Assembly (NCBI RefSeq): GCF_004761975.1
Contig: NZ_RQII01000068.1
Location: 1 to 50,206, forward strand
Reading direction: 5' to 3'
Length of the DNA stretch: 50,206 nucleotides
Source of the DNA: Planococcus koreensis
GTDB lineage: Bacteria; Bacillota; Bacilli; Bacillales_A; Planococcaceae
In this document: positions 27,102 through 36,358 of the stretch, piece by piece
Numbering within the stretch: position 1 is the stretch's first letter
Layout: every line of letters starts with the position of its first letter
Made by a program: the position numbers and the translations under genes
Notes under the pieces: model-generated
Databases searched by the model: none
Seen by the model: only the letters and a program-made list of their open reading frames with translations
What the model was told of the DNA's origin: nothing

Positions 27102-27130
27102 TTGTGTATTTCTCAATAACCTAGTATACT
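27102..27130 (+). promoter_or_regulatory. recA promoter
   Basis: TTGTGT (27102-27107) and TATACT (27125-27130) with a 17-base spacer, nine bases after the LexA box. Confidence 0.75.
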
Positions 27131-27174
27131 AGAAACAGGTAGAAAAATTGGTTTTATTAAGAGGAGGACTTTTT

Positions 27175-28230
27175 TTGAGCGATCGTAAAGCAGCATTGGA
27201 TATGGCGTTAAAAGGAATAGAAAAGCAATTTGGTAAAGGTTCGGTCATGAAATTAGGCGAGAAAAGCGACCGCAATGTATCATCGGTTTCAAGTGGATCA
27301 TTGGCGATTGATACTGCGCTGGGAATAGGCGGATACCCGCGTGGGCGGGTCATCGAAATTTACGGCCCTGAAAGTTCAGGTAAAACGACGGTTTCGCTTC
27401 ATGCAATCGCGGAAGCGCAAGCGGCAGGCGGCACAGCAGCATTTATCGATGCCGAGCATGCGCTTGATCCGGTTTACGCAAAAAATCTTGGTGTTAATAT
27501 CGATGAGCTATTGCTGTCACAGCCTGATACAGGTGAGCAAGCGCTTGAAATTACGGAAGCATTAGTGCGAAGCGGTGCAGTTGACATCGTAGTCATTGAC
27601 TCCGTAGCGGCACTTGTGCCAAAAGCTGAGATCGAAGGCGAAATGGGCGACTCGCATATGGGCTTGCAGGCTCGCTTAATGTCCCAGGCTTTGCGTAAAT
27701 TATCCGGTATTATCAACAAATCGAATACGATTGTCATTTTCATCAACCAGATCCGTGAGAAAATCGGTGTGATGTTCGGTAACCCGGAAACAACTCCAGG
27801 CGGCCGTGCTTTGAAATTCTATTCTTCAGTACGCATGGAAATCAGACGCGCAGAAGCATTGAAATCAGGCAATGACATCATCGGTAACAGAACGAAGATC
27901 AAAGTCGTCAAAAACAAAGTTGCTCCACCGTTCCGTACTGCAGAAGTGGATATCATGTACGGCAAAGGGATTTCACGCGAAGGTGAAATCGTCGATATCG
28001 GTTCTGATCTGGAAATCATCCAGAAGAGTGGTTCTTGGTATTCGTACAAAGAAGAACGCATCGGGCAAGGCCGTGAAAACGCCAAGCAGTTCTTGATGGC
28101 GAATCCAGAAATCCGCAACGAAATCTCGAACAAAGTCCGTGAATCATTAGGCATGGCTGCAGCTACGTATACGATTGCTGCGAATGCTGATGAGCCGGAA
28201 GAGTTCAATCTTTTGATTGACGAAGAATAA
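27175..28230 (+). CDS. recA: recombinase RecA
   Basis: A 351-residue RecA. Walker A is GPESSGKTT, the region around VVIDSVAAL is Walker B, and the L2 loop contains [16 protein letters not shown]. RecA coats single-stranded DNA, drives strand exchange and triggers LexA self-cleavage. The true start is TTG 27175, 7 bases after GAGGAGG (27161-27167), giving [23 protein letters not shown]. Upstream in-frame codons overlap the ribosome binding site. It is a single-gene unit with its own promoter, SOS box and terminator. Confidence 0.98.
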   Translation: MSDRKAALDMALKGIEKQFGKGSVMKLGEKSDRNVSSVSSGSLAIDTALGIGGYPRGRVIEIYGPESSGKTTVSLHAIAEAQAAGGTAAFIDAEHALDPVYAKNLGVNIDELLLSQPDTGEQALEITEALVRSGAVDIVVIDSVAALVPKAEIEGEMGDSHMGLQARLMSQALRKLSGIINKSNTIVIFINQIREKIGVMFGNPETTPGGRALKFYSSVRMEIRRAEALKSGNDIIGNRTKIKVVKNKVAPPFRTAEVDIMYGKGISREGEIVDIGSDLEIIQKSGSWYSYKEERIGQGRENAKQFLMANPEIRNEISNKVRESLGMAAATYTIAANADEPEEFNLLIDEE

Positions 28231-28267
28231 GAAAAGAAGCGCAGCGAAGGCTATGCTTCTTGAAGAT

Positions 28268-28296
28268 AGCCGCCGAGCATTCGCTTGGCGGCTTTT
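28268..28296 (+). terminator. intrinsic terminator after recA
   Basis: AGCCGCCGAGC and GCTTGGCGGCT (one G-T pair) with a four-base loop and TTTT. Confidence 0.75.
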
Positions 28297-28330
28297 CTGT
28301 GGCTTTTTAAATTGCTTTCCTCTAAAGTGG

Positions 28331-28523
28331 CGGCAAAAAGCGCCGTCCCTGTCAAGGCCTCCAGCGCTTGTCGGAACTAGATGGGCGCCTGCGCTTTTCG
28401 TGGTGTCCAGTCTCCGGCGCCCAGTTCCTCGAGACGCTTCGGCCTTGCCAATGACGGCAAAAAGCGCCGTCCCCGGCAAGGCCTCCAGCGCTTGTCGGAA
28501 CCAAACGGGCGCCTGCGCTTTTC
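28331..28523. repeat. 69-bp direct repeat pair in recA-rny spacer
   Basis: Copies at 28331-28399 and 28455-28523 are 64/69 identical with a period of 124. Each copy begins with AAAAAGCGCC and ends with GGCGCCTGCGCTTTT, so each can fold into a hairpin. The 55 bases between copies are also GC-rich. The whole 28231-28539 stretch holds the recA terminator and this repeat, with no convincing gene. The remainder up to rny holds the rny promoter and leader. The unit resembles, from memory, intergenic repeats scattered in other Bacillales. Confidence 0.7.
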
Positions 28524-28539
28524 TGAGAGTTTCCATGGG

Positions 28540-28568
28540 TTGACACTTCTTAGTACCAACTATACAAT
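28540..28568 (+). promoter_or_regulatory. strong sigma-A promoter of rny
   Basis: Perfect TTGACA (28540-28545), 17-base spacer, TACAAT (28563-28568). It starts 17 bases after the repeat and gives a leader of about 118 bases before rny. Confidence 0.85.
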
Positions 28569-28693
28569 TAAGTTGTATCTACGCATCTAACTAGTGCGGT
28601 GACGCATTTTTACAACGATTGATGCAAGTAAATGTTTTAATTTAATTCATTTTTTGAAACTGTAGAAAAAGAATAGCAAGAGGAGGTGTTCGA

Positions 28694-30253
28694 ATGGGAA
28701 TTTCTGAGATCATCTTCGCTTTGCTTGGTATCATCGTCGGTGTAGTTGTTGGCTATTTTGTTCTTAAAAAACAAAACGATTCCGATATAGCAGGCGCTAA
28801 AAACTCTGCGGAGCAAATTGTTGAAGATGCGAAGAGAGAAGCAGAAGCGCTGAAAAAAGAAGCTTTATTGGAAGCGAAAGACGAGAATCATAAATTGCGT
28901 ACTGAAACAGAATCTGAAATCCGGGAACGCCGATTGGAACTTCAAAGACAAGAAAATCGGTTGTTGCAGAGAGAAGAAAATTTGGATCGCAAGGATGATG
29001 CATTAAACAAAAGAGAAGCGAGCCTTGAACGCAAGGATGAAACTCTCGCAGAAAAACAACAGCATATTGTACAGATGGAGAGCAAAGCAGAGGATTTAGT
29101 CCAGAAGCAGCAGTCCGAGATGGAACGCATTTCTTCATTGACACGCGAAGAAGCGAAATCGATTATCCTGCAGCAAGTTGAAAATGAACTTTCAACAGAT
29201 ATTGCGGTCATGGTGAAAGAAACCGAAGCGCGTGCCAAAGAAGAATCGGACAAGAAAGCGAAGAATATCCTCTCGTTGGCAATGCAGCGCTTTGCTGCTG
29301 ACCATGTCGCAGAAACGACTGTTTCTGTGGTGAACTTGCCGAATGATGAGATGAAAGGCCGGATCATCGGGCGCGAAGGACGAAACATCCGAACGCTTGA
29401 AACGCTGACAGGAATCGATTTGATCATCGATGATACACCAGAAGCGGTTATCCTTTCCGGCTTCGATCCGATCAGACGTGAAACAGCCCGGTTGGCTCTT
29501 GAAAAATTGGTATCCGACGGCCGTATCCACCCTGCGCGCATCGAAGAAATGGTTGAGAAATCACGTCGCGAAGTGGACGAGCAGATCCGCGAAATCGGTG
29601 AACAAACGACATTTGATGTCGGCGTCCATAATTTGCACCCTGATTTGATCAAGATTCTTGGCCGCTTGCGCTACCGCACAAGTTATGGCCAAAACGTCCT
29701 GAAGCATTCGGTTGAAGTTGCTTTCCTTTCCGGCTTGATGGCCGCAGAACTTGGTGAAGACGTCACGCTCGCAAGACGTGCCGGCCTTCTTCATGACATC
29801 GGTAAAGCCATTGACCACGAAGTTGAAGGAAGCCACGTCGAAATCGGTGTGGAACTTGGTACGAAGTACAAAGAGCATCCAGTTGTCATCAACTCAATTG
29901 CTTCCCACCACGGGGACACGGAAGCGACGTCGATCATCTCGGTTATCGTCGCTGCAGCAGATGCTTTGTCTGCCGCACGTCCGGGTGCACGCAGTGAGAC
30001 ATTGGAGAATTATATCCGCAGACTTGAAAAACTTGAAGAGATTTCCGAATCGTACGAAGGCGTCGAGAAATCATTCGCCATTCAAGCGGGACGCGAAATC
30101 CGCATAATGGTCCGCCCGGAACAAATCGACGACATGACAGCCCATAGGCTTGCCCGCGATATCCGTAAACGGATTGAAGAAGAGCTTGACTACCCAGGGC
30201 ACATTAAAGTGACCGTCATCCGGGAGACACGAGCAGTTGAATACGCAAAATAA
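28694..30253 (+). CDS. rny: ribonuclease Y
   Basis: A 519-residue endoribonuclease that starts mRNA decay. One N-terminal membrane anchor (residues 4-24), a long charged coiled coil (about 30-190), KH domain ([19 protein letters not shown] near 217) and HD domain with the metal pair in [12 protein letters not shown] (near 365). GAGGAGGTG precedes the ATG. In B. subtilis the enzyme works with the YmcA-YlbF-YaaT complex; ymcA lies two genes downstream. Confidence 0.97.
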   Translation: MGISEIIFALLGIIVGVVVGYFVLKKQNDSDIAGAKNSAEQIVEDAKREAEALKKEALLEAKDENHKLRTETESEIRERRLELQRQENRLLQREENLDRKDDALNKREASLERKDETLAEKQQHIVQMESKAEDLVQKQQSEMERISSLTREEAKSIILQQVENELSTDIAVMVKETEARAKEESDKKAKNILSLAMQRFAADHVAETTVSVVNLPNDEMKGRIIGREGRNIRTLETLTGIDLIIDDTPEAVILSGFDPIRRETARLALEKLVSDGRIHPARIEEMVEKSRREVDEQIREIGEQTTFDVGVHNLHPDLIKILGRLRYRTSYGQNVLKHSVEVAFLSGLMAAELGEDVTLARRAGLLHDIGKAIDHEVEGSHVEIGVELGTKYKEHPVVINSIASHHGDTEATSIISVIVAAADALSAARPGARSETLENYIRRLEKLEEISESYEGVEKSFAIQAGREIRIMVRPEQIDDMTAHRLARDIRKRIEEELDYPGHIKVTVIRETRAVEYAK

Positions 30254-30262
30254 TAGGATTGG

Positions 30263-30297
30263 GGCTTCGATGAATGTCTATTCAAAGAAGCCTTTTT
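30263..30297 (+). terminator. possible terminator after rny
   Basis: GGCTTC (30263-30268) and GAAGCC (30287-30292) with a large 18-base loop followed by T5. Short stem, so it may only attenuate read-through into ymdB. Confidence 0.45.
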
Positions 30298-30319
30298 CTT
30301 ATGGGAAAAGGTGATAGTT

Positions 30320-31117
30320 GTGAAAATTTTATTTATCGGTGATATCGTCGGTTCGATCGGACGGGACGCGTTGGAATCTTATTTGCCTCGTTTGAAACGG
30401 AAGTACGCACCGGATGTCGTCATTGCCAACGGTGAAAACGCTGCGGCAGGACGCGGCATTACGAAGTCGATTTACCAAGACCTGATGTTCATGGGCGTCG
30501 ATATGGTGACGATGGGAAACCATACATGGGACCAGAAAGAGATTTTTGATTTTATTGATGAAGTCGATTACTTGATCCGCCCGGCGAACTTCTCGCCGGA
30601 AGCACCGGGCAGAGGCATGGCGACGGTCACGAAAAATGGCCAGACGCTGTCGGTCATTAACCTCCATGGCCGTGTCTTTTTGCCGCCGCATGACGATCCG
30701 TTCCAAAAAGCGGATGAGCTGATCGCTGAAGCGAAAGAGATTTCGCCGCTGGTTTTCGTCGATTTCCACGCCGAAGCGACGAGCGAAAAAATCGCCATGG
30801 GCTGGCATCTGGATGGCCGTGCGTCCGTTGTTGTCGGAACGCATACCCATGTCCAAACCGCGGATGCGCGGATTTTGCCGAACGGTACCGCTTATATCTC
30901 CGATGTCGGCATGACGGGCCCTTATGATGAAGTGCTCGGTATGACGAAGGAATCCGTGCTGTACCGTTTCCGGACGAACATGCCGACACGCTTTGAAGTG
31001 CCGAAGCGCGGACGTTCAGTCGTCAGCGGATTTTTCACGGAAGTGGATGACCAAAGCGGCAAAGCGATTTCATATGAACGCATCTACATCAACGACGATT
31101 ACCCATTCCAGAACTAA
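30320..31117 (+). CDS. ymdB: YmdB-like calcineurin-family phosphodiesterase
   Basis: A 265-residue metallophosphoesterase of the YmdB family. Metal ligands are visible in FIGDIVG (Asp8), ANGENAAAGRG, MGNHTWDQKE, DFHAEATSEK and GTHTHVQTAD. B. subtilis YmdB is reported to hydrolyse cyclic nucleotides and to influence biofilm versus motility choices. The GTG at 30320 follows AAAGGTGA (30307-30314). Next in B. subtilis come spoVS, tdh, kbl and miaB; none is present here. Confidence 0.93.
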   Translation: MKILFIGDIVGSIGRDALESYLPRLKRKYAPDVVIANGENAAAGRGITKSIYQDLMFMGVDMVTMGNHTWDQKEIFDFIDEVDYLIRPANFSPEAPGRGMATVTKNGQTLSVINLHGRVFLPPHDDPFQKADELIAEAKEISPLVFVDFHAEATSEKIAMGWHLDGRASVVVGTHTHVQTADARILPNGTAYISDVGMTGPYDEVLGMTKESVLYRFRTNMPTRFEVPKRGRSVVSGFFTEVDDQSGKAISYERIYINDDYPFQN

Positions 31118-31155
31118 GATTTCGTGTCCATTCTCCGACAATTCGCCATTGTACC

Positions 31156-31185
31156 TTGTAGAGCACTGATGCTTTTCAGTATAAT
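31156..31185 (+). promoter_or_regulatory. promoter upstream of ymcA
   Basis: TTGTAG (31156-31161), 18-base spacer, perfect TATAAT (31180-31185). The long leader (about 160 bases) contains a short frame described under findings. Confidence 0.65.
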
Positions 31186-31354
31186 GAATGAAAGAGCGGA
31201 GCAGGCAAGAAAGGGTGCTGGAGCGGAGTTTTTCGCAAGTCGGAACTCTTGTCGAAGGGACGCTTTTACCTGTACAATCAATCTAATAAATAAAGGCTGT
31301 TGAACGGTGGTTTAATGGACAGCGTTGTCAGCCAAGAAATGGGTGTCTACGAGA

Positions 31355-31783
31355 ATGGCTTATACAAAAGATGAAATTATCGCAAAAGCACGCGAAGTAG
31401 CAGATATGATTGCTGATACAGAAGAAGTTGAATTCTTCAAACGTGCAGAAGCGCAAATAAACGAAAACCAGAAAGTCCGCGAGAAAATCGCGAGCATGAA
31501 GAGCTTGCAAAAACAAGCAGTCAATTTCCAGCATTACGGAAAAGAACGTGCGCTTGGATTGATCGAAGGCAAGATCCAGAAAATCGAAGAAGAAATCGAT
31601 GAAGTGCCGATTGTCCAGGAGTTCAAGCAATCGCAAAGCGACGTCAATGCATTGCTGCAAATGGTTTCGACGGCAATCGCCAACCGCGTGACGAACAACA
31701 TCATCACTGCGACAGGCGGAGATTTGCTGCGCGGCGAAACCGGATCGAAAGTACGCAACGATTCACCGGGCAGCTGCTCGTAA
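31355..31783 (+). CDS. ymcA: RicA/YmcA, subunit of the RNase Y specificity complex
   Basis: A 142-residue all-helical protein of the YlbF/YmcA family: EEVEFFKRAEAQINENQKV near residue 23 and NIITATGGDLLRGETGSK near the end. With YlbF and YaaT it forms the Y-complex that steers RNase Y to operon mRNA processing and affects competence, sporulation and biofilm in B. subtilis. The ATG at 31355 matches the family N-terminus; its ribosome binding site is weak (GGGTG). Only one Cys (residue 141) is in the tail, worth noting because the complex is reported to hold iron-sulphur clusters. cotE, next in Bacillus, is absent. Confidence 0.9.
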   Translation: MAYTKDEIIAKAREVADMIADTEEVEFFKRAEAQINENQKVREKIASMKSLQKQAVNFQHYGKERALGLIEGKIQKIEEEIDEVPIVQEFKQSQSDVNALLQMVSTAIANRVTNNIITATGGDLLRGETGSKVRNDSPGSCS

Positions 31784-31839
31784 CAATTACACTCAATATC
31801 GAGCTGCGCTTTATGAGCCGAACGATTTTGCAATAAGGG

Positions 31840-31873
31840 AAACTGAAAGAGCTGCGGCTCTTTCAGTTTTTTC
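31840..31873 (+). terminator. intrinsic terminator after ymcA
   Basis: AAACTGAAAGAGC (31840-31852) and GCTCTTTCAGTTT (31857-31869), perfect 13-bp stem followed by T. Confidence 0.9.
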
Positions 31874-31893
31874 TTTTCTGCTGTTGTTTTTGC

Positions 31894-31899
31894 TATAAT
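31894..31899 (+). promoter_or_regulatory. possible -10 of the mutS operon promoter
   Basis: Perfect TATAAT 37 bases before the mutS start, after the ymcA terminator. The -35 is weak (TTCTTT at 31871-31876, 17-base spacer, overlapping the terminator T tract). Confidence 0.45.
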
Positions 31900-31936
31900 G
31901 GTGAGACTACGAAAAGTTCTGAAAGAGGTATTAAAA

Positions 31937-34462
31937 ATGGCTCCTACACCAATGATGCAACAATATTTGCAAGTGAAATCCGATTACCAGGACGCGTTCC
32001 TGTTTTTTCGCTTAGGCGACTTTTACGAAATGTTTTATGACGATGCATTAAGAGCGTCGCAAATTCTGGAGATTACATTGACGAGCCGCGGCGGCACGGG
32101 CGAAGACCGCATTCCGATGTGCGGCGTGCCCCATCACGCGGCGCAGAACTATATTGATCAGCTTATTTCCAAAGGCCATAAAGTGGCGATGTGCGAACAA
32201 GTGGAAGATCCGAAAACGACGAAAGGCATGGTCAAGCGCGAAGTTGTGCGCCTGATCACGCCGGGGACCTATACAGAAGGCAAAAGCGTCGATTCAAAAT
32301 CGAATCTATTTCTCGCAGCAGCTGAACAGACCGGAGAAGGCTTCGCTTTGTCTTACGTCGACGTCAGCACAGGCGAAGCGGCGGCTGTCTACATAGCAGG
32401 AACGGAAAAAGCGCTGCTGCAGGAATTGCAGTCGCTGAACATCCGTGAGCTGGTCGTCTCCGAACAATTGTTTTTATTGCTGAACGAAGAGACCCAGCAG
32501 CTCATTTTGTCGATTGAACCGATGGACCATATTTACGAAGCGGATGAACGCCTGACCGCCCAGTGTCCGGATGATTTAAAGCAAAGCATTTTGCGTTTGC
32601 TGACGTATATTTCGCGCACCCAGAAACAATCGCTGGACCATATCCAGCCTTTTGTCTTCAATGAAAACAGCCAGCTCTTATCAATCGATTTCCATTCCAA
32701 GCGTAATTTGGAATTGCTGCAATCGATCCGCGGCGGGGAAACGAAAGGCACCTTGCTGTGGCTTTTGGATGAAACGGTGACAGCGATGGGCAGCCGCAAG
32801 CTGAAACAATGGCTGCATCAGCCGTTGGCCAACCGCAGTGCGATTGAAAAACGCCAGACAATGGTCGAAGCATTAATCGGCAATTATTTTGCGCGTGTGG
32901 AATTGCAGGGGCTTTTGAAAGAAGTGTACGATTTGGAACGGTTGAGCGGGCGGATTGCTTTTGGCAGTGCCAGCGGCCGTGATTTAGCCCAGCTGCGGAG
33001 CTCGCTTGAGAAAGTCCCGTCCATTATCGCAGAGCTTGCCAATTCAGGCTACGGCGCACTTGAAGAGTTCAGCGGAAAACTGGACCGCTGCGAAGAAGTA
33101 GGCGAATTGCTTGAAGCTATCAGCGCCAATCCACCTTTGTCCGTGAAAGAAGGGGGCGTTATTCGGGACGGTTTCCACGAAAAACTGGATGAATACCGCT
33201 ACGCCTCACGAAATGGCAAAGACTGGATCGCGCAGCTCGAACAAGAAGAGCGACGATTAACGGGTATTAAATCATTGAAAATCGGCTATAATCGCATTTT
33301 TGGCTATTACATTGAAATATCGAAAGCGAATATGCATTTGGCGGACTTGGAGCGCTATGACCGCAAACAGACGCTGGCGAATGCCGAACGCTATATTACC
33401 CCCGAATTAAAAGAAAAAGAGACCTTGATATTGACGGCTGAAGAAGAAAGCTTGAACCTGGAGTATGAATTATTCGTCAAGATCCGGGAAGAAGTCAAAG
33501 TGTTTATTACCCGCATCCAGGATTTAGCTTCGACACTCAGCGAACTGGACGTCTTTATGAGCTTCGCCAACGTCGCGGAAAATTACCGCTTTGTGAAGCC
33601 TGAATTCAATGACACGCGGGAAATTTCGATTATCGAAGGCCGACATCCGGTCGTTGAAAAAATGCTCAACAAGCAGCATTATGTGCCGAATGATTGTGTG
33701 TTGACCAATAGCCAGAATATGCTGTTGATCACAGGGCCGAATATGTCCGGTAAAAGTACCTATATGCGCCAAGTTGCCTTGACGATCGTGTTGGCGCAGA
33801 TCGGCAGCTATGTACCCGCCGAATCGGCGAACTTGCCGATTGTCGACCAGATTTTCACACGCATCGGAGCGGCAGACGATTTGGTTTCCGGCCAAAGTAC
33901 ATTCATGGTCGAGATGCTTGAATCGCAGTACGCAATCACCCATGCGACAAGCCGCAGCCTGTTATTATTCGATGAAATCGGCCGCGGGACCTCCACATAT
34001 GACGGTATGGCGCTCGCACAGTCAATGATCGAATATATCCACGAGCATATCGGCGCCAATACCCTGTTTTCAACGCATTACCACGAATTGACGGCATTGG
34101 ACCAGTCGCTCGACAAACTAAGCAATGTCCATGTCGCTGCAATGGAGCAGTCAGGCAAAGTGGTGTTTTTGCATAAAGTGAAAAAAGGGCCGGCAGACAA
34201 AAGCTACGGCATCCATGTAGCGGAATTGGCGGAGTTGCCGCAGCCGATCCTGGCCCGTGCCCGCGAACTGCTGGCGAGTTTCGAAGCGGAAAACAAAAAG
34301 CACGTCAGCCAAGTGGAGCAATTATCGTTCTTCGATGACCGTGACACTGCGGGGGAAGAAGTGCTGCAGGCGATTTCGGACATTAATATTTCCGCAATGA
34401 CGCCTTTGCAATCGCTGCAATTGCTCAATGACCTGCAGGCAAAGCTAAGCGAAAAGGAGTGA
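31937..34462 (+). CDS. mutS: DNA mismatch repair protein MutS
   Basis: An 841-residue MutS. Mismatch-reading motif FFRLGDFYEMF near residue 28 (the Phe-x-Glu contact), core and clamp domains, then the ATPase with Walker A GPNMSGKSTYMRQ, Walker B LLLFDEIGRGTSTYDG and TLFSTHYHELT. It recognises mismatches and recruits MutL. The ATG 31937 is 7 bases after AAGAGGT; upstream in-frame codons lie over the -10. mutL begins four bases after its stop, so they are one operon. Confidence 0.97.
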   Translation: MAPTPMMQQYLQVKSDYQDAFLFFRLGDFYEMFYDDALRASQILEITLTSRGGTGEDRIPMCGVPHHAAQNYIDQLISKGHKVAMCEQVEDPKTTKGMVKREVVRLITPGTYTEGKSVDSKSNLFLAAAEQTGEGFALSYVDVSTGEAAAVYIAGTEKALLQELQSLNIRELVVSEQLFLLLNEETQQLILSIEPMDHIYEADERLTAQCPDDLKQSILRLLTYISRTQKQSLDHIQPFVFNENSQLLSIDFHSKRNLELLQSIRGGETKGTLLWLLDETVTAMGSRKLKQWLHQPLANRSAIEKRQTMVEALIGNYFARVELQGLLKEVYDLERLSGRIAFGSASGRDLAQLRSSLEKVPSIIAELANSGYGALEEFSGKLDRCEEVGELLEAISANPPLSVKEGGVIRDGFHEKLDEYRYASRNGKDWIAQLEQEERRLTGIKSLKIGYNRIFGYYIEISKANMHLADLERYDRKQTLANAERYITPELKEKETLILTAEEESLNLEYELFVKIREEVKVFITRIQDLASTLSELDVFMSFANVAENYRFVKPEFNDTREISIIEGRHPVVEKMLNKQHYVPNDCVLTNSQNMLLITGPNMSGKSTYMRQVALTIVLAQIGSYVPAESANLPIVDQIFTRIGAADDLVSGQSTFMVEMLESQYAITHATSRSLLLFDEIGRGTSTYDGMALAQSMIEYIHEHIGANTLFSTHYHELTALDQSLDKLSNVHVAAMEQSGKVVFLHKVKKGPADKSYGIHVAELAELPQPILARARELLASFEAENKKHVSQVEQLSFFDDRDTAGEEVLQAISDINISAMTPLQSLQLLNDLQAKLSEKE

Positions 34463-34466
34463 CTTT

Positions 34467-36311
34467 ATGGGAATAATCCAATTAATGGATGAACCATTAT
34501 CCAATAAAATAGCTGCTGGGGAAGTGGTCGAACGGCCGGCTTCTGTCGTCAAGGAATTGGTGGAGAATGCCATTGATGCAGGCGGTACAGCGATTGAAGT
34601 GTTATTGATCGAAGCTGGATTGACTTCCATTCAGATCATCGACAACGGGGCAGGCATGGACGCGGAAGATGCTCTATTGTCTTTCTCGCGGCACGCTACG
34701 AGCAAAATCACGAACGAGCATGACCTGTTCCGCATCCGGACGCTCGGTTTCCGTGGCGAGGCGCTTGCCAGTATCGCGTCGGTGTCAAAAGTCACTCTTC
34801 ATACATCCGACGGCATCTCCGGCACATTCGTCCAATTGGAAGGCGGACGCTTGGTCGAGCACCGTCCAGGCTCTTTGAGAAAAGGCACCGACATCCGGAT
34901 CGATCAATTGTTCTTCAATACTCCGGCCCGCTTGAAATACCTGAAAACGCTGCAAACCGAACTGGGCCATTCCATCGATTTGATGAACCGCTTTGCGCTC
35001 AGCTACCCGGGCGTCGCCTTCAAATTGGTGCACGAGGGCAAAACAGTGCTCCAGACTTCCGGCAGCGGGGAAATCAAGCGTGTCATTTCCGATATATATG
35101 GCGTTTCAATTGCTAAAAAAATGATTCCTTTTGAAGGGGAAACCCAGGATTACAAGGTTTCCGGGTATGCGTCATTACCGGAAATCACTCGGGCCAATAA
35201 AAACTATATTTCGTTGTTCGTCAACGGAAGGTGGGTCAAGCATTACGCCATTGCCAATACTGTGCATAAGGCATACCATACGTTCTTGCCATTGGAACGT
35301 CAGCCGATCGTCATATTGAATATCCAGGGAGATCCTTATTTGACGGATGTCAATGTCCATCCGGCCAAACAGCAAATTCGGCTGAGCAAGGAAAAAGAAT
35401 TGATGGATTTGGTGCATGCAACAATACGCCAAGCCATCAGCTCAGCAGTCAGAGCGCCGGTTATCGAGCAGCCGAAAGCGGTGAAACAGGCGCCGACAAA
35501 GCAGCTGGATTTATGGAAAACATCATATACAGTAAAAGAACCGATCGAGCAGCCAGCCCATGATTTTCCGTGCACAATGGAAAAGCCGAAAGAACAGCCG
35601 GCAATGCAGCAAGGCGAGCCTGCAAGGAACGAATCGGCGCAACAAGCGTCAACAGCTTATAGACCAGAACCATATCCAGAACCGATAGCCGAACCCGCCG
35701 ATTTCGAAGAACCGGAAACGGGCCCACAGTTTCCTGAGCTGGAAGTCGTCGGCCAAATTCACGGCACCTATATCGTGGCGCAAAGTTCCGATGGGTTTTA
35801 CCTCGTCGATCAGCACGCTGCGCAGGAACGCATCAAATACGAATTTTTCCGCGAAAAAGTAGGTGACATCGATTCTTCCGAGCGCCAGGCTTTATTGCTG
35901 CCATTAACGTTCCACTACAGCCGCGATGAGGCGCTGCGCCTGAAAGATGCTTTGGCAGTGATGGCGGAAAGCGGCGTCTTCATGGAAGAATTCGGCGACA
36001 CGTCATTTATCGTCCGCGAGCATCCGACATGGTTTCCGAAAGGCTTTGAGCAAGAAATCATCGAAGAAATCATTGAGCAAGTGCTCGATGACCGTAAAGT
36101 GGATGTTAAGAAAATACGCGAAGAAGCGGCAATCATGATGAGCTGCAAAAGATCGATCAAAGCAAACCATTATTTGCAGAAGCATGAGATGGAACGCTTA
36201 CTGGCAGACTTGAAAAACGCCGAACAGCCGTTTACCTGCCCGCATGGCAGACCGGTAATTGTTCATTTTAAAACATATGATGTTGAAAAAATGTTTAAAC
36301 GGGTAATGTGA
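34467..36311 (+). CDS. mutL: DNA mismatch repair endonuclease MutL
   Basis: A 614-residue MutL. The N-terminal GHKL ATPase has ELVENAIDAGGT, DNGAGMD and FRGEALASIASV. A variable Gln/Pro-rich linker spans about 340-420. The C-terminal endonuclease domain carries DQHAAQERIKYE, with SCKRSIKANHYL and CPHGRP completing the metal site. This shows a nicking MutL, as expected in a genus without MutH. AAAAGGAGTG lies before the ATG. Confidence 0.97.
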   Translation: MGIIQLMDEPLSNKIAAGEVVERPASVVKELVENAIDAGGTAIEVLLIEAGLTSIQIIDNGAGMDAEDALLSFSRHATSKITNEHDLFRIRTLGFRGEALASIASVSKVTLHTSDGISGTFVQLEGGRLVEHRPGSLRKGTDIRIDQLFFNTPARLKYLKTLQTELGHSIDLMNRFALSYPGVAFKLVHEGKTVLQTSGSGEIKRVISDIYGVSIAKKMIPFEGETQDYKVSGYASLPEITRANKNYISLFVNGRWVKHYAIANTVHKAYHTFLPLERQPIVILNIQGDPYLTDVNVHPAKQQIRLSKEKELMDLVHATIRQAISSAVRAPVIEQPKAVKQAPTKQLDLWKTSYTVKEPIEQPAHDFPCTMEKPKEQPAMQQGEPARNESAQQASTAYRPEPYPEPIAEPADFEEPETGPQFPELEVVGQIHGTYIVAQSSDGFYLVDQHAAQERIKYEFFREKVGDIDSSERQALLLPLTFHYSRDEALRLKDALAVMAESGVFMEEFGDTSFIVREHPTWFPKGFEQEIIEEIIEQVLDDRKVDVKKIREEAAIMMSCKRSIKANHYLQKHEMERLLADLKNAEQPFTCPHGRPVIVHFKTYDVEKMFKRVM

Positions 36312-36358
36312 ACAAAGGCATAGCTGCGGCCAGTGTCATTGAATGAGGGGGAATAGAG

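Noticed and set aside
28331..28523. CRISPR array
   Set aside because: Only two copies of a 69-bp unit, with no regular short spacers and no cas genes in the window.
28217..28543. Long + and - strand frames over the recA-rny spacer
   Set aside because: They cover the recA terminator and the 69-bp direct repeats; the GC-rich repeat simply lacks stop codons. No ribosome binding sites and no family resemblance.
31184..31302. 39-residue frame downstream of the ymcA promoter
   Set aside because: Its ATG overlaps the TATAAT -10, so it would lie upstream of the transcript start, and there is no ribosome binding site.
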